A stretch of 64,000 nt of DNA from Rhizobium sp. ACO-34A (GCA_002600635.1 CP021371.1:3909001-3973000); one strand, 5' to 3'; positions 45,958-55,125 are shown, counted from the first letter of the stretch. Made by a program: numbers and translations. The notes: a model not told the origin generated them from the letters alone.

Positions 45958-46962
45958 ATGAAACTGGTACCGAAGGACAAGCCCATGGCTGAGAAAATCA
46001 TCATCGACACCGATCCGGGTCAGGACGACGCCTTTGCCATTCTGCTGGCGCTTGCCAGCCCCGAAGTCGAACTGCTGGGCATCACCACCGTCGCCGGCAA
46101 TGTTCCGCTGAACCTCACCCACCGCAATGCGCGGCAGGTGCTGGAACTCGCGGGCCGCCCCGAAGTCCCCGTCTTCGCCGGCTGCGCGAAACCAATGGCC
46201 GTGCCGCTGGTCACCGCCGAACATGTACACGGCGCAACCGGGCTCGACGGTGCCGAACTGCCGGAACCCGTCATGCCGCTGCAGGATCGCCATGCCGTCG
46301 ACTTCATCATCGATACGCTGATGAAGGAACCTGAGGGGTCCGTGACGCTCTGCCCGCTCGGCCCTCTCACCAATATCGGGACAGCACTGACCAAGGCCCC
46401 GGAAATCGCCTCGCGCATCCGTCGCATCGTCCTGATGGGTGGAGGCCTGTTCGAAGGCGGCAACATCACGCCTGCCGCGGAATTCAACATCTTCGTCGAT
46501 CCGCAGGCCGCAGCCATCGTCTTCGCCTCCGGCGTCCCGATCGTCATGATGCCGCTCGACGTGACCCACAAGGTGCGCACGACACGCGAACGGGTCGAAC
46601 GCATCCGTGCCCTGGAGGGTGAGTTCGGCACGGTGACGGCCGGCTGGCTCGATTACTTCGAGCGTTTCGACGAGGAAAAATACGGCACCGAAGGCGGCCC
46701 GCTGCACGATCCGAACGTGATTGCCTACCTGATCCGGCCGGACATCTACGACGGCCGCCTTTGCAACGTCGAGATCGAGACCGAATCCGAACTGACCAAG
46801 GGCATGACCGTGGTCGACTGGTGGAAAGTCAGCGGTCGCCCGGCCAACGCGCTTTTCATTCGCGACGTAGACGACGCGGCATTCTTCTCGCTTCTGACGG
46901 AGCGTCTGGCAGTGCTGGCATCCGCGACATCCGTTGCGCCGCGCCAGCGGGTCGGCGCATGA
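45958..46962 (+). CDS. Inosine/uridine-preferring nucleoside hydrolase
   Basis: A 334-residue hydrolase that splits ribonucleosides into base and ribose. The calcium site and catalytic motif IIIDTDPGQDDAFAILLALA is present, with VTLCPLGPLTNIGTAL, LMGGGLFEGGNITPAAEFNI and a late HDPNVIAYLI, all of the family. ATG 45985 is a possible alternative start. It lies 16 nt after the oxidoreductase gene, so it may be co-transcribed, but its function fits better with the psu genes on its right. A hairpin follows. Confidence 0.93.
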   Translation: MKLVPKDKPMAEKIIIDTDPGQDDAFAILLALASPEVELLGITTVAGNVPLNLTHRNARQVLELAGRPEVPVFAGCAKPMAVPLVTAEHVHGATGLDGAELPEPVMPLQDRHAVDFIIDTLMKEPEGSVTLCPLGPLTNIGTALTKAPEIASRIRRIVLMGGGLFEGGNITPAAEFNIFVDPQAAAIVFASGVPIVMMPLDVTHKVRTTRERVERIRALEGEFGTVTAGWLDYFERFDEEKYGTEGGPLHDPNVIAYLIRPDIYDGRLCNVEIETESELTKGMTVVDWWKVSGRPANALFIRDVDDAAFFSLLTERLAVLASATSVAPRQRVGA

Positions 46963-47014
46963 GCCGAGACAAAGAGGGAGCGGTGCCGAAATCTGCCGGA
47001 CACCGCCCCAAAAA

Positions 47015-47041
47015 CCGGCCTTCGGGGGATGAGAAGGCCGG
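47015..47041 (+). terminator. Hairpin terminator after the nucleoside hydrolase
   Basis: CCGGCCTT (47015-47022) pairs with AAGGCCGG (47034-47041), 11-nt loop. It lies 53 bp past the stop. No clear T-tract follows. Confidence 0.6.
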
Positions 47042-47051
47042 GGGAAGCCTG

Positions 47052-47151
47052 GAGCATTTCCAGCAAAAGTGCATCACGGTTTTGCGTCGGAAAATGCGTA
47101 AAAACAAAGATATAGAGCGGTTTCGCGTCTCAGGGAAAAGCGGAAACGCTC
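47052..47151. repeat. MITE-like/RIME-type intergenic repeat, about 100 bp
   Basis: The ends are inverted (GAGCATTTCC on the left, GAGCGTTTCC when the right end is read backwards) and the right end is followed by TA. The inside resembles dispersed intergenic repeats of Rhizobiaceae. Its ends match the first nine bases of the IS630 element at 30767 (GAGCGTTTC) with one change on the left side. The last base of the repeat and the TA form the stop codon of the enoyl-CoA hydratase gene. Confidence 0.65.
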
Positions 47152-47975
47152 TAGTCGTCCAGTCCCTTGAACGGGGCGTCGCGCACCTCGAGATATTCCT
47201 TGAGGGACATCTTGCCGAGATTGGCCATCCACTCCTGGCCCTTGCGGCTGACGTGAAGTGCGGCGATCGCATGCACGTTGTAGTCCATCGAGGTCATCAG
47301 GCCGGCAGCGATCTGCTGGTTGTTGATAGATGCCTTGGCATACTTGATCGCCGGAACCGGCATGCGCGCCAGCTTGCGGGCGAGGTTCTCGGTCTTTTCC
47401 TTGAGCTCGGCGGCCGGAACGATCTTGTTGATCAGATGCATCCGCAGCGCTTCCTCGGCATCGACGACATCGCCGGTATACATCAGCCAGCGAACGTCGC
47501 GGGTGGCCATGAGCCAGGGCATGAACAGCGACGGCGGACCGGAATTGTGCCGCACTTCCGGCTCGCCGAACCTGGCGGTGTCGGCAGCGATCGCAAGGTC
47601 GCAGGCCATCATCAGTTCGAGAGCGCCGGCAAGCGCATAACCGTTGACGGAAGCGATGACCGGGATCGGCGCCTTCCAGATATTGAGGAGCGCCTGGGTG
47701 TTCTCACCCATGTCGGCATGCCAGTCCTCGATGTCGACGTCGTAATCGGCACCCTGCAGATCGTAGCCGGCGGAAAACGCCCGGCCGGCGCCCGTGATCA
47801 CCAGCGCATTGATATCCGGATCCGCGACGGCCGCGGCCACGGCGGCGTCGATTTCACGGATCGCCGTCTTGTTCATCGCATTCAGCTTGTCAGGACGGTT
47901 GAGGGTGATGGTCGCGAACTTGTCGGTCGCGTCCTTCTCGAAAAGGATGGTCTCGAAAACAGGCATGTCGCTCAT
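47151..47975 (-). CDS. Enoyl-CoA hydratase/isomerase family protein
   Basis: A 274-residue crotonase-fold protein. ITLNRPDKLNAMN, ITGAGRAFSAGYDLQ (oxyanion hole), ASVNGYALAGALELMMACDLAIAADTARFGEPE are all typical. The glutamates for hydratase activity cannot be assigned surely, and the substrate is unknown. Its TAG stop is created at the edge of the intergenic repeat, so the natural C-terminus may have been changed by that insertion. It starts 24 nt after psuG and may be co-transcribed with psuK-psuG. Confidence 0.85.
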   Translation of the reverse strand: MSDMPVFETILFEKDATDKFATITLNRPDKLNAMNKTAIREIDAAVAAAVADPDINALVITGAGRAFSAGYDLQGADYDVDIEDWHADMGENTQALLNIWKAPIPVIASVNGYALAGALELMMACDLAIAADTARFGEPEVRHNSGPPSLFMPWLMATRDVRWLMYTGDVVDAEEALRMHLINKIVPAAELKEKTENLARKLARMPVPAIKYAKASINNQQIAAGLMTSMDYNVHAIAALHVSRKGQEWMANLGKMSLKEYLEVRDAPFKGLDD

Positions 47976-47999
47976 GGGGGCGTTCCTTTCGTGAAATCT

Positions 48000-48926
48000 C
48001 TAGCGGCCGACAGCGAGCGCGCTGATGGCGACGGCAATCCTTGCCGCAAGCGCGGCGTTGTTCATCACCAGCGCGATATTCGCCTTGAGGCTGCGGCCCT
48101 CGGACAGTTCGTTGATCCGGGCAAGCAGGAAGGGCGTCACGTCCTTGCGGGTCACTCCACGCTCTTCGGCCTCGGCGAGAGCATCGGCAATCGTTGCGTT
48201 GATGAAGGCCGGATCGAGCGCCGCATCTTCCGGAATGGGATTGGCGATCAGGAGACCCGTTCCCGAACCGAGCGTATGGTGGCTGACGATGGCCTTGGCG
48301 ATATCCTCGGCGCTATCGAGGCGATGATCGGCCTTCTCGCCGCTGTCGCGGGTGAAGAAGGCGGGGAAGGCATCCGTGCCGTAGGCGATGACCGGAACGC
48401 GTTGCGTCTCGAGGAATTCCAGCGTCTTCGGAATATCGAGGATCGACTTGACGCCGGCGCAGACGACAGCCGTGCCGGTCCGGCCGAGTTCGGTGAGATC
48501 GGCCGAGATGTCGAAGCTCTCCTCGGCGCCGCGATGCACGCCGCCGACGCCACCCGTCGCAAACACCGGAATGCCGGCAAGCTCGGCAATGCGCATGGTG
48601 GCCGAAACCGTCGTGCCGGCGGTGCCGCCGCGCGTCATTACAGCAGCAAGGTCGCGGCCCGAAGCCTTGACCGCGCTCTTGTCGGCGGCCAGCGCGGCAA
48701 GCGTTTCGCGATCGAGGCCGGCATGCAGCTTGCCGCCGATCACGGCGATGGTCGCGGGCACCGCGCCGTTCGCCCGGATGGTGTCTTCAACGGCAATCGC
48801 GGTCTCCAGATTGGCCGGATACGGCATGCCATGGGTGATGATGGTCGATTCGAGCGCCACGACGGGACGGCCTTCAGCCAGGGCTGCGGCAACTTCGGCA
48901 CTCATTTCGGGTTTCAGGAGAGGCAT
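48000..48926 (-). CDS. psuG: Pseudouridine-5'-phosphate glycosidase
   Basis: A 308-residue enzyme that splits pseudouridine 5'-phosphate into uracil and ribose 5-phosphate. VVALESTIITHGMPYPANLETA near the start and VMTRGGTAGTTVSATM, FATGGVGGVHRGAEESFDISADL, AVVCAGVKSILDIPKTLE and RVPVIAYGTDAFPAFF are signature segments. Length matches E. coli PsuG (312). It follows psuK by 33 nt, and a nucleoside hydrolase lies beyond on the other strand. Confidence 0.96.
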   Translation of the reverse strand: MPLLKPEMSAEVAAALAEGRPVVALESTIITHGMPYPANLETAIAVEDTIRANGAVPATIAVIGGKLHAGLDRETLAALAADKSAVKASGRDLAAVMTRGGTAGTTVSATMRIAELAGIPVFATGGVGGVHRGAEESFDISADLTELGRTGTAVVCAGVKSILDIPKTLEFLETQRVPVIAYGTDAFPAFFTRDSGEKADHRLDSAEDIAKAIVSHHTLGSGTGLLIANPIPEDAALDPAFINATIADALAEAEERGVTRKDVTPFLLARINELSEGRSLKANIALVMNNAALAARIAVAISALAVGR

Positions 48927-48959
48927 GATTTCAGATGTTCCTTTCAGTATGCGGGCGCG

Positions 48960-50078
48960 TCAGTCTTCGAGGCGATGAAGGTTCGCCTCGATGAAATGCG
49001 CCGAAAGTGCGGGATGAACGCTGGTGGTGCATTCGGTGGTAAGCGTTCCCATGAGGCTGCCGATGCGGGCCGCGCGCACGATATCGTCGCCGGAAATGAT
49101 CCGGTTGAGCGTCGCCGCGATCATCGCGTCGCCGGCCCCGGTCATGTCCACCGGCCTGGCCGGCACGGCTGCGAAGCTCGCAATCCCGTCCTGCGCGGCA
49201 ACGGCAACGCCGGTGGAACCGAGCGTGACCACGGCTTCGGTGGCGCCCGCGGCCTGGAGTGCGCGCGCGGCACCGCGCGCCTCGTCCAGCGAGGCACCGG
49301 ATGCCGGCATCTGCCGGCCGAGGAAGGCGTAAGCCTCGGCAATGTTCATGAAGACGATATCGACGCCGGAAAGATCCTTCGGCAGCCGGGCGACCTTCGG
49401 CGTCGAAACGGCGTCGATCGCAAGCCTGGCGCGCGAACCGCGCTTGCGCACGATCAGCGCCTCGAGGGTTTCGGCCGGAAGGTTGCAGTCTGCGAAAATC
49501 CAGGTGGCCGAGCCGATATGCGACCAGACGCGGTCAAGCACAGCCGGCTGGAACTCCTCGAAGATGGCCATGTCTGCAAGACCGAAGCGCAAAGCGCCGG
49601 TCGATTCCAGCAACGCCACGTATTCGGCGGTGCGGCCCCTGTCGCTGATCTGCACCTGGCTGACATCGACGCCCCGCTCACGCAGGTGGCCAAGAATCTC
49701 CCGGCCCGGCTCATCATTACCGATGATCGAAATGAAGCTCGTTTCCGTGCCGAGCAGGGCGAGGTTTTCCGTCACGTTGCGGGCGACGCCACCGCTGGTG
49801 CGCGATCCCTGAACGGGATTGGAGGTATCCTCCACCAGCGGATCGAGAGCGCGGTACTTGCGGTCGAAGACGGCACCGCCAAGGCAGGCAACGCGTCGTG
49901 CCGCCGGCAGCACATAGCCGCGACCGAGAATGTAGCCCTTCTGAATGAGCTGGACGATATGCGCGGCAACGGTGGAGCGTGCCAGCCCCATCATGGTGGC
50001 GATCTCCTGCTGCCCGGCAAAGGGATTGGCCTTCACCAGCTCCAGAACCGCGCGTTCCTGCTCTCCGAGTTCTTCCAT
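48960..50078 (-). CDS. psuK: Pseudouridine kinase (PfkB family) with N-terminal winged helix
   Basis: A 372-residue ribokinase-like kinase that phosphorylates pseudouridine. Residues 1-55 form a winged helix (EIATMMGLARSTVAAHIVQLIQKGYI). The kinase domain has SGGVARNVTENLALLG, ISIIGNDEPGREIL, TLGSTGVAV and the catalytic VDMTGAGDAMIAATL with Asp base. The HTH fusion suggests it also controls its own promoter, where a 26-bp palindrome lies. It is next to psuG on the same strand. Confidence 0.9.
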   Translation of the reverse strand: MEELGEQERAVLELVKANPFAGQQEIATMMGLARSTVAAHIVQLIQKGYILGRGYVLPAARRVACLGGAVFDRKYRALDPLVEDTSNPVQGSRTSGGVARNVTENLALLGTETSFISIIGNDEPGREILGHLRERGVDVSQVQISDRGRTAEYVALLESTGALRFGLADMAIFEEFQPAVLDRVWSHIGSATWIFADCNLPAETLEALIVRKRGSRARLAIDAVSTPKVARLPKDLSGVDIVFMNIAEAYAFLGRQMPASGASLDEARGAARALQAAGATEAVVTLGSTGVAVAAQDGIASFAAVPARPVDMTGAGDAMIAATLNRIISGDDIVRAARIGSLMGTLTTECTTSVHPALSAHFIEANLHRLED

Positions 50079-50130
50079 CCTTGCCCGACCGCGTTTTTCG
50101 AAAAATTGCTGTTATCGGGATATGGACAAC

Positions 50131-50156
50131 AACAGATGTTTTTGTCAACATCTGTT
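50131..50156. promoter_or_regulatory. Perfect inverted repeat between psuK and the dioxygenase, likely operator
   Basis: AACAGATGTT, six bases TTTGTC, AACATCTGTT. It lies 53 bp from psuK ATG and 53 bp from the dioxygenase ATG, so one site can control both divergent operons. Confidence 0.75.
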
Positions 50157-50208
50157 TACAAAAGGAGCGACGATCAAGATCGCTCCATGCCAGAGGGAAA
50201 TCGTCGTC

Positions 50209-51177
50209 ATGCAGCGTGAAACAACGCCACAGGTCTCTGAACAGACCATTCCGGTCATCGATGTCGCTCCGTTCATCGCGGGAGGCGAAGGCGCTTCCGA
50301 GGTGGTTCGCCAGCTCGAAACCGCGGCTCGCGACACCGGCTTCTTCCTCGTCACCGGCCATGGCGTCTCACCGGAAATCACAAAGCGGCTCTACGATCTC
50401 GCCCGTTCGTTCTTCGACTTCCCGCAGGAATGGAAAGTCACGCAGGGCCGGACCGCGGATCTCGACGGCGGCGTCGCATTCTCGCCCATCGCCGACGAAG
50501 CCCTTGCCGCAACGCTCGGCATCAAGACCCCCGGCGACTACAAGGAGAGCCTGAACTTCGGCCCGCGCCTCAAGGGTGGTGCTTGGCCCGACCAGCCGGC
50601 CGGTCTTCGGCAGGCCTTCATCGACTATTTCGGCGAAATGGAGCGACTGGCCTTTCATCTCCGCCGGGCCTTCTGCGCGGCAATCGGCCTGCCGCCCGAA
50701 TACTTCGAACCCTCCTTTGTCGATCACCTCTCGGCACTCCGGGTCATCAACTATCCGGAGCAGGAGGAAACCCCTCTTCCGGGCCAGATGCGCGCCGGCA
50801 TGCATACGGATTACGGCTTCATGACCATCCTGCGTTCGGAAGCCTCCCCCGGCGGACTTCAGGTCCAGCGCCGCGACGGCGAGTGGCTGGATGCGCCCAA
50901 TATCGAAGGCGCCTATGTAGTCAACATCGGCGACGCCTTCATGCGCTGGACGAATGACGAATGGGTCTCGACGCCGCACCGGGTGGCAAACCCGCCCGGC
51001 GATCGCAAGGGCAGCGCGCGGCGCCAGTCCATTCCCTTCTTCCTGAACCCGAACGCCGGAACCGTGATCGAATGCCTCGAACCCTTCACCCGGGGCGGCA
51101 AGGCCGCGAAATACGACGCCATCACCTACGGCGAATATATCGCGCTGAAAACCAGCCAGGCCTTTTCCAAGTCCTGA
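50209..51177 (+). CDS. 2-oxoglutarate/Fe(II)-dependent dioxygenase, isopenicillin-N-synthase family
   Basis: A 322-residue non-haem iron oxygenase. Iron ligands are His199 and Asp201 (MHTDYGFMTIL) and His257 (STPHRVANPP). The 2-oxoglutarate R-x-S motif is RQS at 272-274. The N-terminal part PVIDVAPF and GFFLVTGHGV is typical. Thymine-7-hydroxylase and pyrimidine deoxynucleoside dioxygenase belong to this family, but substrate cannot be read from sequence. It is 69 nt before the importer gene and divergent from psuK, which suggests it acts on an imported modified nucleoside, base or amine. Confidence 0.87.
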   Translation: MQRETTPQVSEQTIPVIDVAPFIAGGEGASEVVRQLETAARDTGFFLVTGHGVSPEITKRLYDLARSFFDFPQEWKVTQGRTADLDGGVAFSPIADEALAATLGIKTPGDYKESLNFGPRLKGGAWPDQPAGLRQAFIDYFGEMERLAFHLRRAFCAAIGLPPEYFEPSFVDHLSALRVINYPEQEETPLPGQMRAGMHTDYGFMTILRSEASPGGLQVQRRDGEWLDAPNIEGAYVVNIGDAFMRWTNDEWVSTPHRVANPPGDRKGSARRQSIPFFLNPNAGTVIECLEPFTRGGKAAKYDAITYGEYIALKTSQAFSKS

Positions 51178-51245
51178 CGGCAAAGGACGGAGCGAAATCC
51201 GCAATACGCATGCACTGAACGACCTGAACAACAAGGGGAACTGAA

Positions 51246-52283
51246 ATGACGAATTTGACGAGACGCCAGACGCTTTCGGCGATGGCGGGACTTTCCGCCG
51301 CCGCCATGTTCGGCCTGCCGGCGCGCGCTCAGGAAAAAACCCTGGTGGTGCCGACGCTGGGCGGCGCCTGGGAGCAGTTCTGGCGCACGACGCTCGCGCC
51401 GGCCTTCACCGCCAAGAGCGGAGCCGCGGTGACGCTCGACGCCGGCAACGGCCGCGTCTGGAGCGCCAACCTGCGCGCCGCCGGCGCCGACAAGCCGCCC
51501 TATTCGTTCCTGATGACCAACGAGGCCTTCGCCAACAGCCTGCGCAAGGAGGGCTTTTTTGAAAAGCTCGACCTCACCAAGCTTCCGAACTATGCAGACC
51601 TCTATCCGCTGGCGAAAAAGACCGACGACTGGGGCGCGGTCGCCATGGTGTCGCCGATAGGCCTTGCCTACCGCACCGACCTCGTGTCCACGCCGCCGAA
51701 GAGCTGGAAGGACCTGTGGGACAACCCGGAATTCAAGGGACGCATCGGCCTCTACAATTTTGCCAACACCGCCGGCAAGATGGAGCTGATGCTCTTCTCC
51801 AAGATCTTCGGCAAGGACCAGTATGACGTCGACGCCGGCTTCAAGGCGCTCGAAAACCTCGGCCCCGTGATCCAGGCGGACTTCAACCTCTCCACCGGCA
51901 TCGCCGCCGGTGAATTCGTCGTCGCACCCTTCGACTTCGGCGAGGTTGCCCGACTCCGCAAGCAGGGCCTGCCGATCGATATCGTCGTACCGGAGGAAGG
52001 CATGCTGATGTTCGACCAGACGCTCAACATCCTCGTCAACGCGCCGGAGAAGGAACTCGCCTACGAATACGCGAACTTCATGCTGTCGCCGGAAGCACAA
52101 ACGCTGCTGATGAAGGAATTCTTCGTCTCGCCGACCAATGCCAAGGTCGTGGTTCCCGACGACCTGAAGGCCGACGTGCCGATCTCGGGCGCCCAGATGG
52201 ACAATATTTTGACCTGGGACTGGGAATTCATGAACGGCAAGCAGGCCGAATTCGCCGAGACCTGGGCGAAGACCGTCAAGTAA
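51246..52283 (+). CDS. ABC transporter periplasmic binding protein, polyamine-type (PotD-like)
   Basis: A 345-residue extracellular solute-binding protein. The N-terminus has a Tat-like signal, TRRQTLSAMAGLSAAAM, cleaved after PARA. Mature segments such as VPTLGGAWEQFWRTTLAPAF, AYRTDLVSTPPKSWKDLWDNPEFKGRIGL and EYANFMLSPEAQTLL are typical of PotD/thiamine-type binders. GGGGA precedes ATG. It is the first of the four transporter genes. Confidence 0.9.
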   Translation: MTNLTRRQTLSAMAGLSAAAMFGLPARAQEKTLVVPTLGGAWEQFWRTTLAPAFTAKSGAAVTLDAGNGRVWSANLRAAGADKPPYSFLMTNEAFANSLRKEGFFEKLDLTKLPNYADLYPLAKKTDDWGAVAMVSPIGLAYRTDLVSTPPKSWKDLWDNPEFKGRIGLYNFANTAGKMELMLFSKIFGKDQYDVDAGFKALENLGPVIQADFNLSTGIAAGEFVVAPFDFGEVARLRKQGLPIDIVVPEEGMLMFDQTLNILVNAPEKELAYEYANFMLSPEAQTLLMKEFFVSPTNAKVVVPDDLKADVPISGAQMDNILTWDWEFMNGKQAEFAETWAKTVK

Positions 52284-52334
52284 TATTGCCGGAAGGACGG
52301 GCGGTACGGCAGCGTATCCCCGTCCCCATGCATG

Positions 52335-52363
52335 CCAGGCCGGCAATCCCTCCGCCGGCCTGG
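52335..52363 (+). terminator. GC-rich hairpin after the binding-protein gene
   Basis: CCAGGCCGGC (52335-52344) pairs with GCCGGCCTGG (52354-52363), 9-nt loop. It is followed by ATTTCC. It lies between the binding protein and ATPase genes and would give more of the former. Confidence 0.65.
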
Positions 52364-52425
52364 ATTTCCGACATCGAGGCATGCCTGCGCTTTTCTTCCG
52401 CGGGCCATAGGGAAAGTTGAACACC

Positions 52426-53484
52426 ATGACAGAGGTTAGCATCGAGCGGCTGACCAAGGACTACGGCAGCTCACGCGCCGTGGACGGGATCTCCATCCGC
52501 ATCGGCGAGGGCGAGTTCGTGTCGCTGCTGGGACCATCCGGTTGCGGCAAGACCACGACGCTGAAGATGATCGCCGGCTTCGAGGATGTATCGAGCGGCG
52601 CGATCCGCTTCGACGGCAAGGATGTCGTGCACGTGCCCGCCGAAAAACGTGATATCGGCATGGTGTTCCAGAACTACGCGCTCTTTCCGCACATGACGGT
52701 TGCCGGCAATCTCGCCTTTGGGCTGGAGATGCGCAAGGTGCCGAAGGCCGAGATGCGCGACCGCATCGCCAAGGTACTCGACATGGTGCAGCTTTCGAGC
52801 CATGCCGACCGCTATCCTCGCCAGCTTTCCGGCGGCCAGCAGCAGCGCGTGGCGCTCGCCCGGGCTCTCGTCATCGAACCGAAGATCCTGCTGCTCGACG
52901 AGCCGCTCGCCAACCTCGACGCCAAGCTGCGCGAGGAAATGCGCGTCTTCATCCGTGACATCCAGCGCCGCGTCGGCATCACCACCGTCTACGTCACTCA
53001 CGACCAGGCCGAGGCGATGACCATGTCCGACCGCGTGGTCGTGATGTTCGGCGGCCGGATCGCCCAGTGCGGCAGCCCCTCGGACATCTACGAGCGCCCC
53101 GCCAGCACCGAGGTGGCGAAGTTCGTCGGTCAGGTCAACCTCCTGCCCGCCACGGTCGAGACTGTTTCTGGCAATGGCCGCTACGGCGTGACGAGCGCGC
53201 TCGGCCCAGCCGAAATAGCCTGCGACCGCGCGCTGAAACAGGGAGAGACGATAACCCTCGCAGTCCGCCCCGAGGGGATCGAGATCGCTACTTCCGGCGA
53301 AGGGACTGCGGCAACCGTCCTGTCCAGCTACTATTCCGGCAGCCTCATGGACTATCGCCTGAAGCTCGACGGCGGCACCGAAATCGACGTCCAGACCTTC
53401 CCGCGCCATCGTTTCGCCGATGGCGAACAGGTAAAGCTGATCGTCCCCTCGGATCGTTACTGGGTATTGGAGGCTGGCGCATGA
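52426..53484 (+). CDS. ABC transporter ATP-binding protein, PotA-like
   Basis: A 352-residue ATPase. Walker [10 protein letters not shown] near 39, signature LSGGQQQR, Walker [14 protein letters not shown] and [11 protein letters not shown]. The C-terminal 110 residues form the TOBE/MOP-like domain of PotA/CysA/FbpC proteins. The frame opens 9 nt upstream with a TTG, but ATG 52426 is preferred. It overlaps the next gene by 4 nt. Confidence 0.92.
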   Translation: MTEVSIERLTKDYGSSRAVDGISIRIGEGEFVSLLGPSGCGKTTTLKMIAGFEDVSSGAIRFDGKDVVHVPAEKRDIGMVFQNYALFPHMTVAGNLAFGLEMRKVPKAEMRDRIAKVLDMVQLSSHADRYPRQLSGGQQQRVALARALVIEPKILLLDEPLANLDAKLREEMRVFIRDIQRRVGITTVYVTHDQAEAMTMSDRVVVMFGGRIAQCGSPSDIYERPASTEVAKFVGQVNLLPATVETVSGNGRYGVTSALGPAEIACDRALKQGETITLAVRPEGIEIATSGEGTAATVLSSYYSGSLMDYRLKLDGGTEIDVQTFPRHRFADGEQVKLIVPSDRYWVLEAGA

Positions 53485-54341
53485 CGGAGGCAGGTTTCAG
53501 ACGTCACGCCCCGCTTCTGCTGATCGCGCCCGCCGCAATCCTGCTCTTCGTCTTCATCCTGCTGCCCTATCTCACCATCGTCGTGATGAGCTTTCGCACG
53601 CCGGGACAGGGTGCGCCCTATGGCGAAGGCTATACGCTGGCGAACTACATTCGCTTCCTGTCCGATACTTTCTACATCGGCCAGACGCTGAACACGCTGA
53701 TGATCGGCTTCATCTGCACCATCGTCTGTCTCGTGCTCGGCTTTCCCGTCGCCTGGCAGCTTGCCCGTGGCAACTCGCGTTTTCGCGGCCTCGCCTATGG
53801 CATCGTGCTATCGCCGCTTCTCGTCGGCATCGTCATCCGCAGCTACGGCTGGACGATCCTGCTCGGCAATAACGGCGTCATCAACCGCACGCTGATGAAC
53901 CTCGGCATCGTCGATCGCCCGGTCGGCCTGATGTACAACACGCTCGGTATCGTCATCGCGCTGTCCCACGTATTCCTGCCCTTCATGATCCTGCCAATCA
54001 TGAACGCCATCCAGGGCATCGATCCCTCGCTGGAATCCGCCGCCCGCTCGCTCGGCGCTTCGAAGGCGACCATCTTCCGGCGCATCATCTTGCCGCTCGC
54101 CATGCCCGGCATTCAGGCCGGCTGCATCCTGACCTTCGTTCTCTCGCTATCCGCCTATGTGACGCCATCCCTGATCGGTGGTTCCAAGGTAAAGACCATG
54201 GCGGTCTCGGTCGTCGATGCGCTCGTGGACACCTTCCAGTGGCCCTTCGGCTCAGCACTGGCCCTTGGCCTCGCCGTCACCGGCGGCCTGATCGTTGTTG
54301 CCTTCTCACTGGCGACCCGCATGAAATGGAAGGCGAACTGA
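53481..54341 (+). CDS. ABC transporter permease, PotB-like
   Basis: A 286-residue inner-membrane protein with six predicted helices. The coupling loop is ESAARSLGASKATIFRRIILPLAMPG (EAA motif). ATG 53481 overlaps the ATPase stop by 4 nt; the longer upstream open frame lies over the ATPase gene and is not used. Pairs with the next permease. Confidence 0.92.
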   Translation: MTEAGFRRHAPLLLIAPAAILLFVFILLPYLTIVVMSFRTPGQGAPYGEGYTLANYIRFLSDTFYIGQTLNTLMIGFICTIVCLVLGFPVAWQLARGNSRFRGLAYGIVLSPLLVGIVIRSYGWTILLGNNGVINRTLMNLGIVDRPVGLMYNTLGIVIALSHVFLPFMILPIMNAIQGIDPSLESAARSLGASKATIFRRIILPLAMPGIQAGCILTFVLSLSAYVTPSLIGGSKVKTMAVSVVDALVDTFQWPFGSALALGLAVTGGLIVVAFSLATRMKWKAN

Positions 54342-54342
54342 C

Positions 54343-55125
54343 ATGTCCAAGCGCTTCTTCACCGTCTACTGCCTGTTCATCTACGTCTTCCTGCTGGCGC
54401 CGATCCTCGTGGTCGTCGGCGCTTCGTTCAACGCAGGCGCCTTCCTGACGTTTCCGCCGCAGGGCCTGTCGCTGAAATGGTACAACGTCTTCTTCCATAA
54501 CGAGGTCTTCCTCCGGGCGATCAAGACGTCACTGTGGGTGGCCGCCGTGTCGACGGTCATCTCCGGCGTCATCGGCACCATGGCGGCGATCTACTTCGTG
54601 CAGTTCGCCGGCCGGCTGAAGGAAGCGGTACGCATCACCATGATGGCGCCGCTGCTGCTTCCCGAAGTGCTGACCGCCATAGCGCTGCTGTTCTTTGTCT
54701 ACACGATCGGCATCGGCACCCAGACCATGTTCGCGATGATCGTCGGGCACGTGCTGATTACCCTGCCCTTCGTGTTCATCAACGTTTCCACATCGCTTGA
54801 AAGCTACGATACGGCATGGAGTATGGCGGCCCGCAGCCTTGGTGCCGGAGCATTCACCCGCTTCCGCCGCGTCATGCTGCCGCTCATCAAGCCGGGCGTC
54901 ATCGGCGGCTGCCTCTTCGCCTTCATCATCTCCTTCGACATCTTCACCATCTCGTTCATGTTGAAGAGCGTCGGAACGGCGACGCTGCCGATCCAGCTTT
55001 ACGACTACCTGCGCACCAACTTCACGCCGGAAGCAGCCGCCGTCTCCACGATCTCGGTCGTGCTGACGCTGGTCGTCGTGGTGGTGACAGAGAAGTTCCT
55101 CGGCCTCAGGATCCACCGCTTCTGA
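54343..55125 (+). CDS. ABC transporter permease, PotC-like
   Basis: A 260-residue inner-membrane protein with six predicted helices. The EAA segment is TAWSMAARSLGAGAFTRFRRVMLPLIKPG. It starts 1 nt after the preceding permease, so both come from one message. It completes the importer. Confidence 0.92.
   Translation: MSKRFFTVYCLFIYVFLLAPILVVVGASFNAGAFLTFPPQGLSLKWYNVFFHNEVFLRAIKTSLWVAAVSTVISGVIGTMAAIYFVQFAGRLKEAVRITMMAPLLLPEVLTAIALLFFVYTIGIGTQTMFAMIVGHVLITLPFVFINVSTSLESYDTAWSMAARSLGAGAFTRFRRVMLPLIKPGVIGGCLFAFIISFDIFTISFMLKSVGTATLPIQLYDYLRTNFTPEAAAVSTISVVLTLVVVVVTEKFLGLRIHRF

Noticed and set aside
46761..50219. A 1,152-codon open frame on the plus strand
   Set aside because: It runs antisense through the enoyl-CoA hydratase, psuG and psuK, all of which have clear family motifs. 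No recognisable domain in the long frame.
53067..53480. A 138-residue N-terminal extension of the PotB-like permease
   Set aside because: It overlaps the ATPase gene in another frame and lacks membrane helices; ATG 53481 overlaps the stop of the ATPase gene in the usual way.
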